The position numbers and the translations under genes were made by a program. 64,000 nt of DNA from the NCBI RefSeq assembly GCF_900106695.1, contig NZ_FNMZ01000002.1, positions 62,001 to 126,000 of the forward strand, given 5' to 3'. The stretch comes from Albimonas donghaensis (GTDB taxonomy: Bacteria; Pseudomonadota; Alphaproteobacteria; Rhodobacterales; Rhodobacteraceae). Shown one piece after another: positions 10,325 to 18,546 of this stretch; the first letter of the stretch is position 1, and the number at the start of each line of letters is the position of its first letter. Below the pieces are notes generated by a model. That model was given only the letters and a program-made list of their open reading frames with translations. It was not told where the DNA came from and ran no database searches.

Positions 10325-11527
10325 ATGCGGGAAGCCGTCATCGTTTCCACCGCGCGCACCCCGATCGGCAAGGCCTATCGCGGCGCTTTCAACAACACCC
10401 AGAGCCAGGAGCTGATCGGCCACGCCGTGAAGCACGCCGTCCAGCGCGCCGGCGTCGATCCGCTTGAGATCGAGGACTGCGTGGTCGGCTCGGCCATCCA
10501 GCAGGGCGCCCAGGGCGGCAATATCGGCCGTCAGGCCGTGATCCGCGCCGGCCTGCCCGACAAGATCGCCGGCATGTCGCTGGACCGTCAGTGCGCGTCC
10601 GGCATGATGGCCATCGCCACCGCCGCCAAGCAGATCATCGATGACGGCATGACCGTCGCCATCGGCGGCGGCGTCGAGTCGATCTCGCTGTGCCAGAACG
10701 AGCACCGCAACGGCTACCGCGCCGGCGATCCCTGGATCAAGGAGCACGTCCCCGCGCTCTACATGTCCATGCTGGAGACCGCCGAGATCGTGGGCGAGCG
10801 CTACAACGTCTCGCGCGAGTATCAGGACGAATACGCCCTGCGCTCGCAGCAGCGCACCGCGGCCGCCCAGCAGGCCGGCGCCTTCGACGACGAGATCGTC
10901 CCCCTGACCTCCACCCAGGCGGTGATGGACAAGGAGACCAAGGAGGTCTCGTTCAAGGAGGTCACGCTGGAGAAGGACGAGGGCAACCGTCCCTCGACCA
11001 CGCTGGAGAGCCTCCAGGGCCTCAACCCGGTGTTCAAGGACGGGATGGTGGTGAAGGCCGGCGCGCATATCACCGCCGGCAACGCCTCGCAGCTGTCCGA
11101 CGGCGCCTCGGCTTCGGTTCTGATGGAAGCCAAGGAGGCCGAGAAGCGCGGCCTGAGCCCGCTGGGCTACTATCGCGGCATCGCGGTCGCCGGCCTGAAC
11201 CCGGACGAGATGGGGATCGGCCCGGTCTACGCCGTGCCCCGGCTGCTGGAGCGGCACGGGCTGAAGGTGTCGGATATCGGCCTGTGGGAGCTGAACGAGG
11301 CCTTCGCGGTGCAGGTGCTCTATTCCAAGGACAAGCTGGGCATCCCCGACGAGCTGCTGAACGTCAACGGCGGCGCGATCTCGGTGGGCCATCCCTACGG
11401 CATGTCGGGCGCCCGGATGGTCGGCCACGCGCTGATCGAGGGCAAGCGGCGCGGCGCGAAATACGTGGTCTGCACCATGTGCGTCGGCGGCGGCATGGGC
11501 GCGGCCGGCCTGTTCGAGGTCGCCTGA
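10325..11527 (+). CDS. Thiolase (acetyl-CoA acyltransferase)
   Basis: A 400-residue thiolase beginning [20 protein letters not shown]. It has the nucleophilic cysteine in [12 protein letters not shown], the histidine in [14 protein letters not shown] and the second catalytic cysteine in [14 protein letters not shown], so it is a complete degradative thiolase. It cleaves 3-oxoacyl-CoA to acetyl-CoA plus a shortened acyl-CoA, or acts in reverse. A ribosome site GGGAGAGGAG precedes the ATG. It is the last gene of the rightward operon and complements the leftward ligase, dehydrogenases and hydratase/dehydrogenase fusion, so the two divergent operons together encode a full beta-oxidation spiral. 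Confidence 0.94.
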   Translation: MREAVIVSTARTPIGKAYRGAFNNTQSQELIGHAVKHAVQRAGVDPLEIEDCVVGSAIQQGAQGGNIGRQAVIRAGLPDKIAGMSLDRQCASGMMAIATAAKQIIDDGMTVAIGGGVESISLCQNEHRNGYRAGDPWIKEHVPALYMSMLETAEIVGERYNVSREYQDEYALRSQQRTAAAQQAGAFDDEIVPLTSTQAVMDKETKEVSFKEVTLEKDEGNRPSTTLESLQGLNPVFKDGMVVKAGAHITAGNASQLSDGASASVLMEAKEAEKRGLSPLGYYRGIAVAGLNPDEMGIGPVYAVPRLLERHGLKVSDIGLWELNEAFAVQVLYSKDKLGIPDELLNVNGGAISVGHPYGMSGARMVGHALIEGKRRGAKYVVCTMCVGGGMGAAGLFEVA

Positions 11528-11559
11528 TCCCGGCCGCCTTCGGGCGGTGAGACGTTATG

Positions 11560-11591
11560 CGGGCGCGGGGGGAGACCTCCGCGCCCGTTTT
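11560..11591 (+). terminator. Intrinsic terminator of the thioesterase-SDR-thiolase operon
   Basis: Bases 11560-11571 pair with 11576-11587 as a 12-bp GC-rich stem (one G-T pair) with a four-base GAGA loop, followed directly by TTTT. It starts 33 bases after the thiolase stop and is the clearest rho-independent terminator in the window. Confidence 0.8.
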
Positions 11592-11775
11592 CCGTCGGGG
11601 GGAGCGCCGCGACCACCGGCCCGAGCGCCGCGCCGGGGCGCCCGCGGCGCAGGGCGACCGGGCGCCGGGCGGAGACGCCGCCACCCGCGCTCCCGCCCGA
11701 CCGCGCCGCGGGCGGAACCGGGACAGGGGCGGGCGCCCGGTCGCGGCGCTCCCTCAGGCGGGGCCGGGCGCTGGC

Positions 11776-12549
11776 TCAGGGGGTGAAGACGGACCGCAGC
11801 ATCCCGGGATGGGCGAGCCCCTCGGCGAAGGCCGCGTCCAGCGCCTCCCCGCCCTCGGGCCAGAGCCGGCGCAGGTCGGCCCGCGCGGTGTCCCGCGCGA
11901 TCACCGCCTCGCGGGCCAGGTGGCCCAGCTTCACCGCCGCCTCCCGCCCCACCCGCGCCCGCTGGCACGGCGCGGCGTTGGCGAGCCGCCACAGCTCGAA
12001 CCGGGCGAAGGAGGCGGCGCGGGGCGCGTCGTATTCGTCGAGCAGGTCCAGCGGCGCCGCCGCCCCGAACCCGAAGCGGGCCAGCACCGCGCCCGAGCGC
12101 GGGTTCAGCCGCCCCCACCAGCAGGCGTAGAGCGGCCCCGCGCCCGGCAGCGCAGCCCAGGCGGCGAGCGCCGCGACGCCCGCCTCCGCGGCCAGCCCGT
12201 GGCCCTGGAAGGCGCTGGCGAAGGCATGGAAATACTCGCCCGTCCAGATCCCGTCCCGGCGCGCGGCGTCGAAGGCGCCGACCACGCCGAGCGGATCGCC
12301 GGGGCGGGCGACGGCGCCGCTGCGGTCCTCCACCGCGAAGGCGCCGACGCCGCCGGCGCGCCATGCGGGGCCGGTCTCGCCCTGGCCCAGGCACCAGCCC
12401 TCGGCGAAGGGGCGGCGGGCGGCGGGGTCGGAGATGTCATGGGCGAGCCCGGCGCAGACCTCCGGGTCCGCGAAGATCGCCCCCGCGGTCCAGTCGATGT
12501 CGCCCGCCGCCAGGGGCCGCAGGATCAGCCGGTCGGTCTCAAGGCGCAT
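11776..12549 (-). CDS. GNAT-family N-acetyltransferase
   Basis: A 257-residue protein starting MRLETDRLILRPLAAGD, the usual opening of RimJ/RimL-like GNAT acetyltransferases. The central part carries the acetyl-CoA-binding fold, with a helix-loop around QGHGLAAEAGVAALAAW and RLNPRSGAVLARFGF, which matches the conserved Asn-x-Ser step before the last strand. It transfers an acetyl group from acetyl-CoA to an amine. The substrate is unknown. The C-terminal third is longer than in minimal GNAT proteins and not recognisable. It is a single gene. Upstream lies an extreme polypyrimidine stretch on the coding strand (12574-12626). Confidence 0.75.
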   Translation of the reverse strand: MRLETDRLILRPLAAGDIDWTAGAIFADPEVCAGLAHDISDPAARRPFAEGWCLGQGETGPAWRAGGVGAFAVEDRSGAVARPGDPLGVVGAFDAARRDGIWTGEYFHAFASAFQGHGLAAEAGVAALAAWAALPGAGPLYACWWGRLNPRSGAVLARFGFGAAAPLDLLDEYDAPRAASFARFELWRLANAAPCQRARVGREAAVKLGHLAREAVIARDTARADLRRLWPEGGEALDAAFAEGLAHPGMLRSVFTP

Positions 12550-12573
12550 GAACGGGCTCCGGATCGGGTCGCA

Positions 12574-12626
12574 GCAGGGGGGGGAGGGGAGAGGGAAGGA
12601 GGGGAGGGGAGCGGGGGGAGGAGGGG
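12574..12626 (+). repeat. G-rich purine tract (possible G-quadruplex)
   Basis: An almost uninterrupted run of G and A with at least six runs of four or more G lies 25 bases upstream of the GNAT start on the opposite strand. The GNAT leader RNA would therefore be C/U-rich, and the template strand could fold into G-quadruplexes. The rest of 12550-12816 shows no gene. Confidence 0.5.
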
Positions 12627-12816
12627 CGGGCGACCGCCCGAGGCCGGGCTCGAAACAGGCCCCCCGGAACGTCAAGGGACGCCCGCGGCTCTCGCCGCGC
12701 GCGTCCCGTTATCTTGCCTTGGACCGTCCCGGGTCGCCCTGTGGGCTCGCGCCCCGGGTCCGCTCTTGTCCGGCCGTCTCATCTCGCGCCCGACCGCATC
12801 GCGGCCGGATACGAAA

Positions 12817-13026
12817 TCAGAGCGACTTGAGGTTCACGGCCGAGGACTTGCCCCGACGCTGGTCGACTTCGATCTCGAAGCCGATCTTCTGGCCTTCGTC
12901 CAGGCCGTTCAGGCCCGAACGCTCGACCGCCGAGATGTGCACGAACACGTCGGCCCCGCCCTCATCGGGGGCGATGAAGCCGTAACCCTTGGTGCCGTTG
13001 AACCACTTCACAGTACCCGTAGCCAT
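12817..13026 (-). CDS. cspA: Cold-shock domain protein
   Basis: A 69-residue CspA-type OB-fold protein starting [18 protein letters not shown]. The RNP1 motif KGYGFI (13-18) and RNP2 motif VFVHIS (27-32) are intact and bind single-stranded RNA or DNA as a chaperone. The gene is leftward with a GAGGAGA ribosome site 8 bases before the ATG and a long, hairpin-rich upstream region, as is usual for cold-shock genes. Whether it is cold-induced cannot be told from sequence. Alphaproteobacteria commonly carry several csp paralogues with different regulation. Confidence 0.95.
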   Translation of the reverse strand: MATGTVKWFNGTKGYGFIAPDEGGADVFVHISAVERSGLNGLDEGQKIGFEIEVDQRRGKSSAVNLKSL

Positions 13027-13818
13027 CGAGATGTCTCCTCTATTCGGGTGCGCGCAGACGGGACCGGGGTGGACACGCGCTGCGATGGGGAGCGTGAGGC
13101 GTCGCGCCCCGGCGCGCTGAGAGCGCTGGCCGGGGGGCGCGGGATGCATTCACGCAAGGGGGAAGGCGGCGAGCCGCGTCGGCCGTGATCCTGGCCTGTT
13201 TCCCGGCGGAGTCGCCCCGGCGCAGGCCGAGGGCCTCGCGCTGGGTGGACAGGCCGTCGGAAACGGCGGGGTCGCGATTAAGGCTCGGCTCCGCAACGTG
13301 CGGAGGGAGGTCTTGGCCGGCGACGCGGTAAGCCGCGAATGACTTCAAGGGGGGTCTTTCGTCCGTCGTCCGCGCTGCGCTTGCCATTTCGGGCCGCAGG
13401 GACGACCAATTTCATCTCCCGCGCCAGGCGGCGCGGCTCTCGACCGGCGGAGCGCCCGGTGGCCTCCGATGCGACATGCGATACGCCCGGGGTCTCCGCC
13501 CTGGGGCGATCATCACCCCCGGCCGGATTGCCGTGCGGATGTGCGTCGCTTCTTCATCCCTAACCACACTCCCCCGCGGCTGGCAAATGAATTCCGCCGC
13601 CTTGCGAAGCGTTCTCAACTTCCGCACGGAAATCGCTGGCGATTTATTTCGCATGCATCCTATGTGAGGCGCGGCTTCCCGCCCGGGAACGTAGCGGAAG
13701 CCCCGCGCCTCCGCCCCGACTGGCGGCGTCGGGCGACGGCGGGCGGCGACGCCGGACGGGGGGATTCGCCCCCGCCCGCCCGTCACGCTCCGCCCCTGCG
13801 CCGGAACGCCCCCCGGGC
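13027..13818. promoter_or_regulatory. Long csp leader/promoter region and gene-free interval
   Basis: A 792-base interval without a convincing gene. Upstream of csp there are four compact perfect inverted repeats: 13224-13236 (AGGCC/GGCCT), 13253-13267 (GCCGT/ACGGC), 13289-13305 (CTCCGCA/TGCGGAG) and 13323-13336 (CGCGG/CCGCG). This is consistent with a structured 5' leader of the csp mRNA or an unannotated small RNA. Bases 13540-13670 are somewhat less GC-rich and may contain promoter elements. Short arginine-rich frames here are not supported. Confidence 0.45.
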
Positions 13819-16152
13819 TCAGCCCTGCGCGGCCTGGATCGCCGCCCAGACCCGCTGCGGGCTGGCGGGCATCTCGAAACGCTCCACCCCCAGCCCGGCC
13901 AGCGCGTCGCAGACCGCGTTCATGCCCGCGGCCAGCCCGCCGACCGATCCGGCCTCGCCCACGCCCTTGACCCCCAGCGGGTTGATCGCCGTGGGCTGGC
14001 CCTCCGAGAAGCCGCAATCATAGGCGGGCATGATGTCGGCCCGCGGCATGGCGTAGTCCATGAAGGTCGCCGACAGCACCTGCCCGTCGGCGTCGAGCCG
14101 CACCGCCTCGCACAGCACCTGGCCCAGCGCCTGGGCGACGCCGCCATGGATCTGGCCCTCGGCCATCTGGGGGAACAGCACGCGGCCGATATCCTCCACC
14201 GCGGAATAGCGGTCGATGCGGGTGACGCCGGTCTCGGGGTCGATCTCCACCTCGCAGACATGGCAGCCGTTGGGATAGGTGGCGTCCGAGGGCTTGAACT
14301 CTCCCGACCCTTCCAGCGCCACGGCCCGCGCCTCGGCGGCCTTCGCCACGGCGGCGAGGGTCATGGCGCGGTCGGTGCCGGCCACGCGGAATTCGCCCGC
14401 GTCGTAGTCCAGATCGGCCTCGGCGACCTCCATCTCCTTCGCCGCGACCTCGCGCGCCTTGTCGAGCGCCTTGCGGATGCCGTCCTGCACCGCGGGGGCG
14501 CCGGTGGTCATGGCGGCGGACCCGCCCATGCCCTTGCCGACCTCCATCGCCGCGGTGTCGCCCTGCACATAGTCGATCAGGCCCTCGTCGATGCCCAGTC
14601 GGCCGGCGGCGAAGGCGGTCATCGCCGTCTCCAGCCCCTGCCCCGCCGACATCACGCCGGAGACGACCCTGACCCGGCCGTCGGCGCCGATGGCGACGCG
14701 GGAATAGTCCGGCCCGGCATTGCCGAACGGACCGCCCGCCACCTCGATGCAGTTGGCGACGCCCAGTCCGCGGACCAGCCCCCTGGCCTCCGACGCCGCC
14801 TTGCGGGCCGCGTAGCCGGCGAGATCGGCGCGGGCCTCGGCCTCGTCCATCACCTTGGCGAAGTTCCCGCTGTCATAGGTGAAGATGAAGCCGGTGTCGT
14901 AGGGGATGCGCTCGGGCGGGATCAGGTTGGCCCGGCGCAGCGCCACCGGGTCGCGCCCGAGATCCCGCGCCGCCTGGTCGATCACCTGCTCGATGGCGAA
15001 GGTCGCCTCGGGCCGCCCGGCCCCGCGATAGGGCGCGGTGGGGGTGGAGTGGGAGAAGACGCCGATCGCCTCCCCCGCCGTCTTCGGGATCACGTAGACC
15101 CCCGAGACCCCGCCGAAATTCAGGATGCCCACCAGCGAGCGGCCCGAGGCGTAGGCCCCGATGCCGATGGTCAGCCGCACCCGCAGGGCGGTGAACCTGC
15201 CGTCCGCATCGAGCCCCAGCTCCGCCATCGCGGTCATGTCGCGGCCGGGCTCGTCGGTCAGCATCGCCTCGGTGCGGTCGGCGGTCCAGCGCAGGGGCGC
15301 GCCCAGCTTGCGGGCGGCCCAGAACACCAGCGTCTCTTCGCGCAGCGGCCCGGACTTCATCCCGAAGGAGCCGCCCACATCCGGCCCCACCACATGCACA
15401 TGCTCCGCCGGCACGCCCAGCACCCTGACCAGCGCGCCGCGCATGGCCGGGGCGTTCTGGATGGAGGCGTAGAGCGTCGTGCGGTCCGGACCCGGGATGG
15501 CCAGCGCGCTCCGCGGCTCCATCGGCACGGCGGCGACGCGGGTCACGTGGCGGTCGATGCGCGCGACGTGGTGGGACGCGGCGAGGATGTCGCCGGTCGC
15601 GTCCCAGTCGCCCTTGTTCCAGACATAGGCGATGTTGCCCGGGTGATCCTCCCACACCAGCGGCGCGTCGGGGGCGAGCGCTGCGGCGCCGTCGGAGACG
15701 GCCGGGGTCTCGTCATAGTCGACCATGATCGCCTCGGCCGCGTCCATCGCCTGGGCGCGGGTCTCGGCCACCACCATGGCCACCGCCTCGCCCACGAAGC
15801 GCACCCGGTCGATGGCGAGGAACGGGCGGTCGGTCTGGGTCCAGGCCCCGCCGTCCTCCCGGGGCAGCTTGAAGGGGGCGACGAAGGGCGCGATCCCGTC
15901 GGCGGCGAGGTCTTCGTGGGTGTAGACCGCGCGCACGCCCGGCATCTCGCGGGCCTCGGCCACGTCGAGCCCCGAGACCGTCGCCGAGGCGGTCGGCGCG
16001 CGCAGGAACACCGCGTGCAGCGCGCCCTCGGCGGCGATGTCGGAGGTGTAGCGCCCGCGGCCGGTGGTCAGGCGGCGGTCTTCGGCCCGGCCCCGGCGGG
16101 GGTCGGCCGGAAGCGCGATGCTCGGCAGGGGCGCGCTGGGGCTGTCGGTCAT
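13819..16152 (-). CDS. Molybdopterin-binding (large) subunit of a xanthine dehydrogenase/CO dehydrogenase-family hydroxylase
   Basis: A 777-residue protein with the full large-subunit fold: an N-terminal domain (about 20-150, RAEDRRLTTGRGRYTSDI), the molybdopterin segments GGSFGMKSG and PYRGAGRPEATFAIEQVI, and the catalytic glutamate in GVKGVGEAGSVGG (E733). The CO-dehydrogenase active-site signature AYRCSFR is absent and replaced by PYRGAGR, so it is not CODH but a hydroxylase of an unknown carbon or heterocycle. I start at the ATG at 16152 because the preceding frame is repetitive, low-complexity sequence. No small 2Fe-2S or medium FAD subunit lies beside it, which is unusual. The gene stands alone, upstream of an alcohol dehydrogenase gene of unrelated type. 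Confidence 0.88.
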   Translation of the reverse strand: MTDSPSAPLPSIALPADPRRGRAEDRRLTTGRGRYTSDIAAEGALHAVFLRAPTASATVSGLDVAEAREMPGVRAVYTHEDLAADGIAPFVAPFKLPREDGGAWTQTDRPFLAIDRVRFVGEAVAMVVAETRAQAMDAAEAIMVDYDETPAVSDGAAALAPDAPLVWEDHPGNIAYVWNKGDWDATGDILAASHHVARIDRHVTRVAAVPMEPRSALAIPGPDRTTLYASIQNAPAMRGALVRVLGVPAEHVHVVGPDVGGSFGMKSGPLREETLVFWAARKLGAPLRWTADRTEAMLTDEPGRDMTAMAELGLDADGRFTALRVRLTIGIGAYASGRSLVGILNFGGVSGVYVIPKTAGEAIGVFSHSTPTAPYRGAGRPEATFAIEQVIDQAARDLGRDPVALRRANLIPPERIPYDTGFIFTYDSGNFAKVMDEAEARADLAGYAARKAASEARGLVRGLGVANCIEVAGGPFGNAGPDYSRVAIGADGRVRVVSGVMSAGQGLETAMTAFAAGRLGIDEGLIDYVQGDTAAMEVGKGMGGSAAMTTGAPAVQDGIRKALDKAREVAAKEMEVAEADLDYDAGEFRVAGTDRAMTLAAVAKAAEARAVALEGSGEFKPSDATYPNGCHVCEVEIDPETGVTRIDRYSAVEDIGRVLFPQMAEGQIHGGVAQALGQVLCEAVRLDADGQVLSATFMDYAMPRADIMPAYDCGFSEGQPTAINPLGVKGVGEAGSVGGLAAGMNAVCDALAGLGVERFEMPASPQRVWAAIQAAQG

Positions 16153-16264
16153 GGACGGGTCTCGCTGTGATGGCCCGGCCCCGAGGGGAAGACGCGCGCC
16201 GCGGCGGGGCGCGGAGCGGGATGGGGGGCCGGGGAGGCGGGCGCGCGAAGGATGGCGGCGCGCC

Positions 16265-16300
16265 CTCGGAACGTCGTGAACTCTCGGAACGTCGTGAACT
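16265..16300. repeat. Perfect 18-bp tandem direct repeat in the promoter of the molybdenum hydroxylase
   Basis: CTCGGAACGTCGTGAACT occurs twice in immediate succession (16265-16282 and 16283-16300), 113 bases upstream of the hydroxylase start. Eighteen bases is close to, but not exactly, two helical turns. It may be a duplicated regulator site or a recent slippage duplication. Confidence 0.8.
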
Positions 16301-16336
16301 AAGGAAAGGTTAATACCCTTGGACACCGTTGCGGAA

Positions 16337-16368
16337 GCCCCCCGCGCGGCTTTCGGCGCGCGGGGGGC
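16337..16368 (-). terminator. Hairpin terminator candidate after the alcohol dehydrogenase gene
   Basis: Bases 16337-16348 pair perfectly with 16357-16368 (12 bp, all G-C) around an eight-base loop. It lies 22 bases after the alcohol dehydrogenase stop and is followed in leftward RNA by TTCC only. The stem is strong and the T-run poor. Confidence 0.45.
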
Positions 16369-16390
16369 GGAAACGCGCGCGGGCGGGCGC

Positions 16391-17566
16391 TCAGAAGGCG
16401 TGGTCGAGGAATTCCTCGATATCCCTGGGCGAGCCGACCGGGCGCGGATTGCGGCGCATGGGGGCGTAGTCGAAGGCGAGCTCGGCCAGTCTCGGCAGAT
16501 CCTCCCGCGTGATCCCCTTGTCGCGCAGGGTGGAGGGGACGCCGAGCCCGCGCACCAGCTCGCCCATCAGCTCCCAGGCCGGGCGGGCGGGGTCGCCCAG
16601 CGCCTCGGCCAGCGCCTGCTGACGGTCGGCGTTGACCTCCGAGTTCCAGCGCAGGACCGCGGGCAGCATGATGCAGGACGTCTCCCCATGCGGCACGCCG
16701 AAGGCCGCGCCCAGCGCGTAGCCCGCCGCATGGCTGGCCCCCGAACCCGCGCCTCCGGTCAGCGCCGAGATCGCCTGCCACATGCCGAACTGCGCCGCCT
16801 GCCGGGGGCCGAGATCGTCGGGCGCCGCCAGGATCGCCGGCAGGGACGACGCCAGCGCCTTCACCGCGGCCAGCGCGAACATGTCCGTCATCGGGTTGGC
16901 GGTGGGCGAGCACCAGCCCTCCGCCGCGTGATCCATCGCCCGCATGCCGGTGGAGACGAGCAGCGCCGGCGGCGTGGCCCGCGTCGCCGCCGGGTCCAGA
17001 ACCACCGCCCGCGGAACCAGGCGGGGATGGGTGTAGCCGCCCTTCACCCCCCTGGCGGTGTCGGTGATCCCGGCGGTGGAGGTGAATTCGGCGGCCGACA
17101 GCGTGGTCGGCGCCGCGATGATGCGCATGGCCCCGCCCGGCTCCGCCTCCCGCGCGGCGGCCATCCTGGCGCCCGCCTCGCGCATCGCGTCCACGCTGTC
17201 GGCGCCGAACCAGAGGCACATCTGCACCGCCTTGGTGGCGTCGATGACCGAGCCGCCGCCCACCGCCACCAGCACGTCCGCCCCCGCGGCGCGGGCGGCG
17301 TTGGCGGCCTCGACCACGTCCTCCTCCGGCGAATGGGCGCGGATATGGTCGTGCACGCCCACGCAGGTCGCGCCCAGCCCGGCCAGCACCGCCTGCAGCG
17401 GTCCCTCGGACAGCCGCGCCAGCGACGCGGTGGAGGTCACGAAAGCGCGGGAGACGCCCTGGCGGGCCATCTCGGCGGGCACGGCCTCGGCCGCGGGCAT
17501 GCCGAAAATCACCCGATCCTGCGGGTTGATGCTCAAATGTCCGGTTGCGATCTCGGTCGCAGTCAT
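16391..17566 (-). CDS. Iron-type alcohol dehydrogenase / maleylacetate reductase-like protein
   Basis: A 391-residue group III dehydrogenase. The NAD(P)-binding GGGSVID is near residue 100. Metal-site segments are TGMRAMDHAAEG and SHAAGYALGAAFGVPHGET. In the first, the aspartate ligand of classical Fe-alcohol dehydrogenases is replaced by arginine, with the histidine kept. In the second, the middle histidine is tyrosine. This resembles the maleylacetate reductase side of the family, which needs little or no metal. I chose the second of two close ATGs (17566) because a GAGAGG box is 8 bases before it. It is divergent from a TetR gene, which probably controls it. Confidence 0.8.
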   Translation of the reverse strand: MTATEIATGHLSINPQDRVIFGMPAAEAVPAEMARQGVSRAFVTSTASLARLSEGPLQAVLAGLGATCVGVHDHIRAHSPEEDVVEAANAARAAGADVLVAVGGGSVIDATKAVQMCLWFGADSVDAMREAGARMAAAREAEPGGAMRIIAAPTTLSAAEFTSTAGITDTARGVKGGYTHPRLVPRAVVLDPAATRATPPALLVSTGMRAMDHAAEGWCSPTANPMTDMFALAAVKALASSLPAILAAPDDLGPRQAAQFGMWQAISALTGGAGSGASHAAGYALGAAFGVPHGETSCIMLPAVLRWNSEVNADRQQALAEALGDPARPAWELMGELVRGLGVPSTLRDKGITREDLPRLAELAFDYAPMRRNPRPVGSPRDIEEFLDHAF

Positions 17567-17769
17567 CACCATGGCCTCTCGTTCTGGTTTCGCAACGTCA
17601 GGGAAAGCGGCGACATGGCGACGGATGCGCGGAGATTCATACGCAGGGTGGGTTTTTGCGCGCCCCATCGCGATCCGGGCCGGCGTCCGGGTCGCCCTGT
17701 TCGAGCATATGGCCGATTCGCCGGCCCCGCTTGCGCCGGTTCCGCCCTCCGCGCCGCGCGGGGCGCCCC
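17567..17769. promoter_or_regulatory. Divergent promoter region, alcohol dehydrogenase and TetR
   Basis: A 203-base interval between divergently transcribed genes, the normal site for a TetR operator. I found no perfect long palindrome. The TetR start is itself uncertain, so part of this region may be coding. Confidence 0.35.
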
Positions 17770-18444
17770 GTGAGCGGCGCGCAGGCCCCGCCCCCCCAGT
17801 CGCCGCCCCAGTCGCCCCACAAGCCGCCGTCCAAGCCATCGTCCGCCCCGACCCCGCGCCGCTCCCCCAAGGGCGACCGGCGGAGGAAGGAGCTGGTGGG
17901 CATCGCCACGCGGCTGTTCGCGGCCAAGGGCTTCGACAAGACCTCGCTGCAGGACATCGCCGACGAGGCCGGGCTGACCAAGGCCGCGGTCTACTACCAC
18001 TTCCCCGACAAGGCGCGGCTTTACGAGGCCGTCGTCGTCTCCCGCCTTGCGGAGAACTACGCCCAGGTGCTGGCGGCGGTGGATCTCGCGGGCGGGCCGC
18101 TGGACAGGCTGGAGGCCTTCGTGCGCACCACCGCCCGGCGCATCGACGAGGACCGGGCCGGCTGGGTGGCCTCGTCCTCCATCTACCGGGTGCTGGGGCC
18201 GCAGGACCTGGCGCCCGCCATCCGCACCGGCCGCGACCGGCTGGAACGCCTGCTGCGCGAGATCGTGGTCGAGGCGATCGAGGCCGGCGACCTGCGCGAG
18301 GTCGACCCCGCCATGCTGGGGCGGCTGATCTACTCCGCGCTCAACCACATTCCGCGCTGGCATTCGCCCAGCGGCCGCCTGTCGGCGGAGATGGTGGCGA
18401 TGCAATACTACGACATGGTGATCGAGGGCGTGCGCCGGCGCTGA
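17770..18444 (+). CDS. TetR-family transcriptional regulator
   Basis: The DNA-binding domain is clear: RKELVGIATRLFAAKGFDKT, then SLQDIADEAGLTKAAVYYHF as the helix-turn-helix, then a helical ligand domain of about 150 residues. The start is uncertain. The GTG at 17770 gives 224 residues with a proline-rich, probably disordered 35-residue N-terminus. No ATG is in frame nearby. A purine box GGAGGAAGGAG inside the gene precedes a GTG, but starting there would cut into helix 1. The gene is divergent from the alcohol dehydrogenase and is followed by the AbrB-type membrane protein, both candidate targets. Ligand unknown. Confidence 0.85.
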   Translation: MSGAQAPPPQSPPQSPHKPPSKPSSAPTPRRSPKGDRRRKELVGIATRLFAAKGFDKTSLQDIADEAGLTKAAVYYHFPDKARLYEAVVVSRLAENYAQVLAAVDLAGGPLDRLEAFVRTTARRIDEDRAGWVASSSIYRVLGPQDLAPAIRTGRDRLERLLREIVVEAIEAGDLREVDPAMLGRLIYSALNHIPRWHSPSGRLSAEMVAMQYYDMVIEGVRRR

Positions 18445-18546
18445 GGCGCGGGCCGAAACTTGCCGCGCAGTCGAAACTCCGCCATCGTGCCGGTCCCGAG
18501 CGCGCCCCGCGCCCCCGGCCCCGCGCGGGCCCAAGACGGATGCGAG

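Noticed and set aside
12785-12805. Hairpin after the csp stop as terminator
   Set aside because: Eight pairs with a G-T, and no T-run follows; too weak to call.
13040-13387. Leftward 115-codon frame upstream of and overlapping csp
   Set aside because: Overlaps the csp leader with its stem-loops, has no recognisable motif, and its codon pattern looks like random GC-rich sequence.
13412-14017. Leftward frame of about 200 codons overlapping the end of the molybdenum hydroxylase gene
   Set aside because: Biased composition, overlaps a clear gene, no recognisable motif. The internal start near 13660 gives a basic peptide without family resemblance.
13819-16152. Aerobic carbon monoxide dehydrogenase large subunit
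   Set aside because: The AYRCSFR active-site signature is absent (PYRGAGR instead), and CoxS and CoxM partners are missing.
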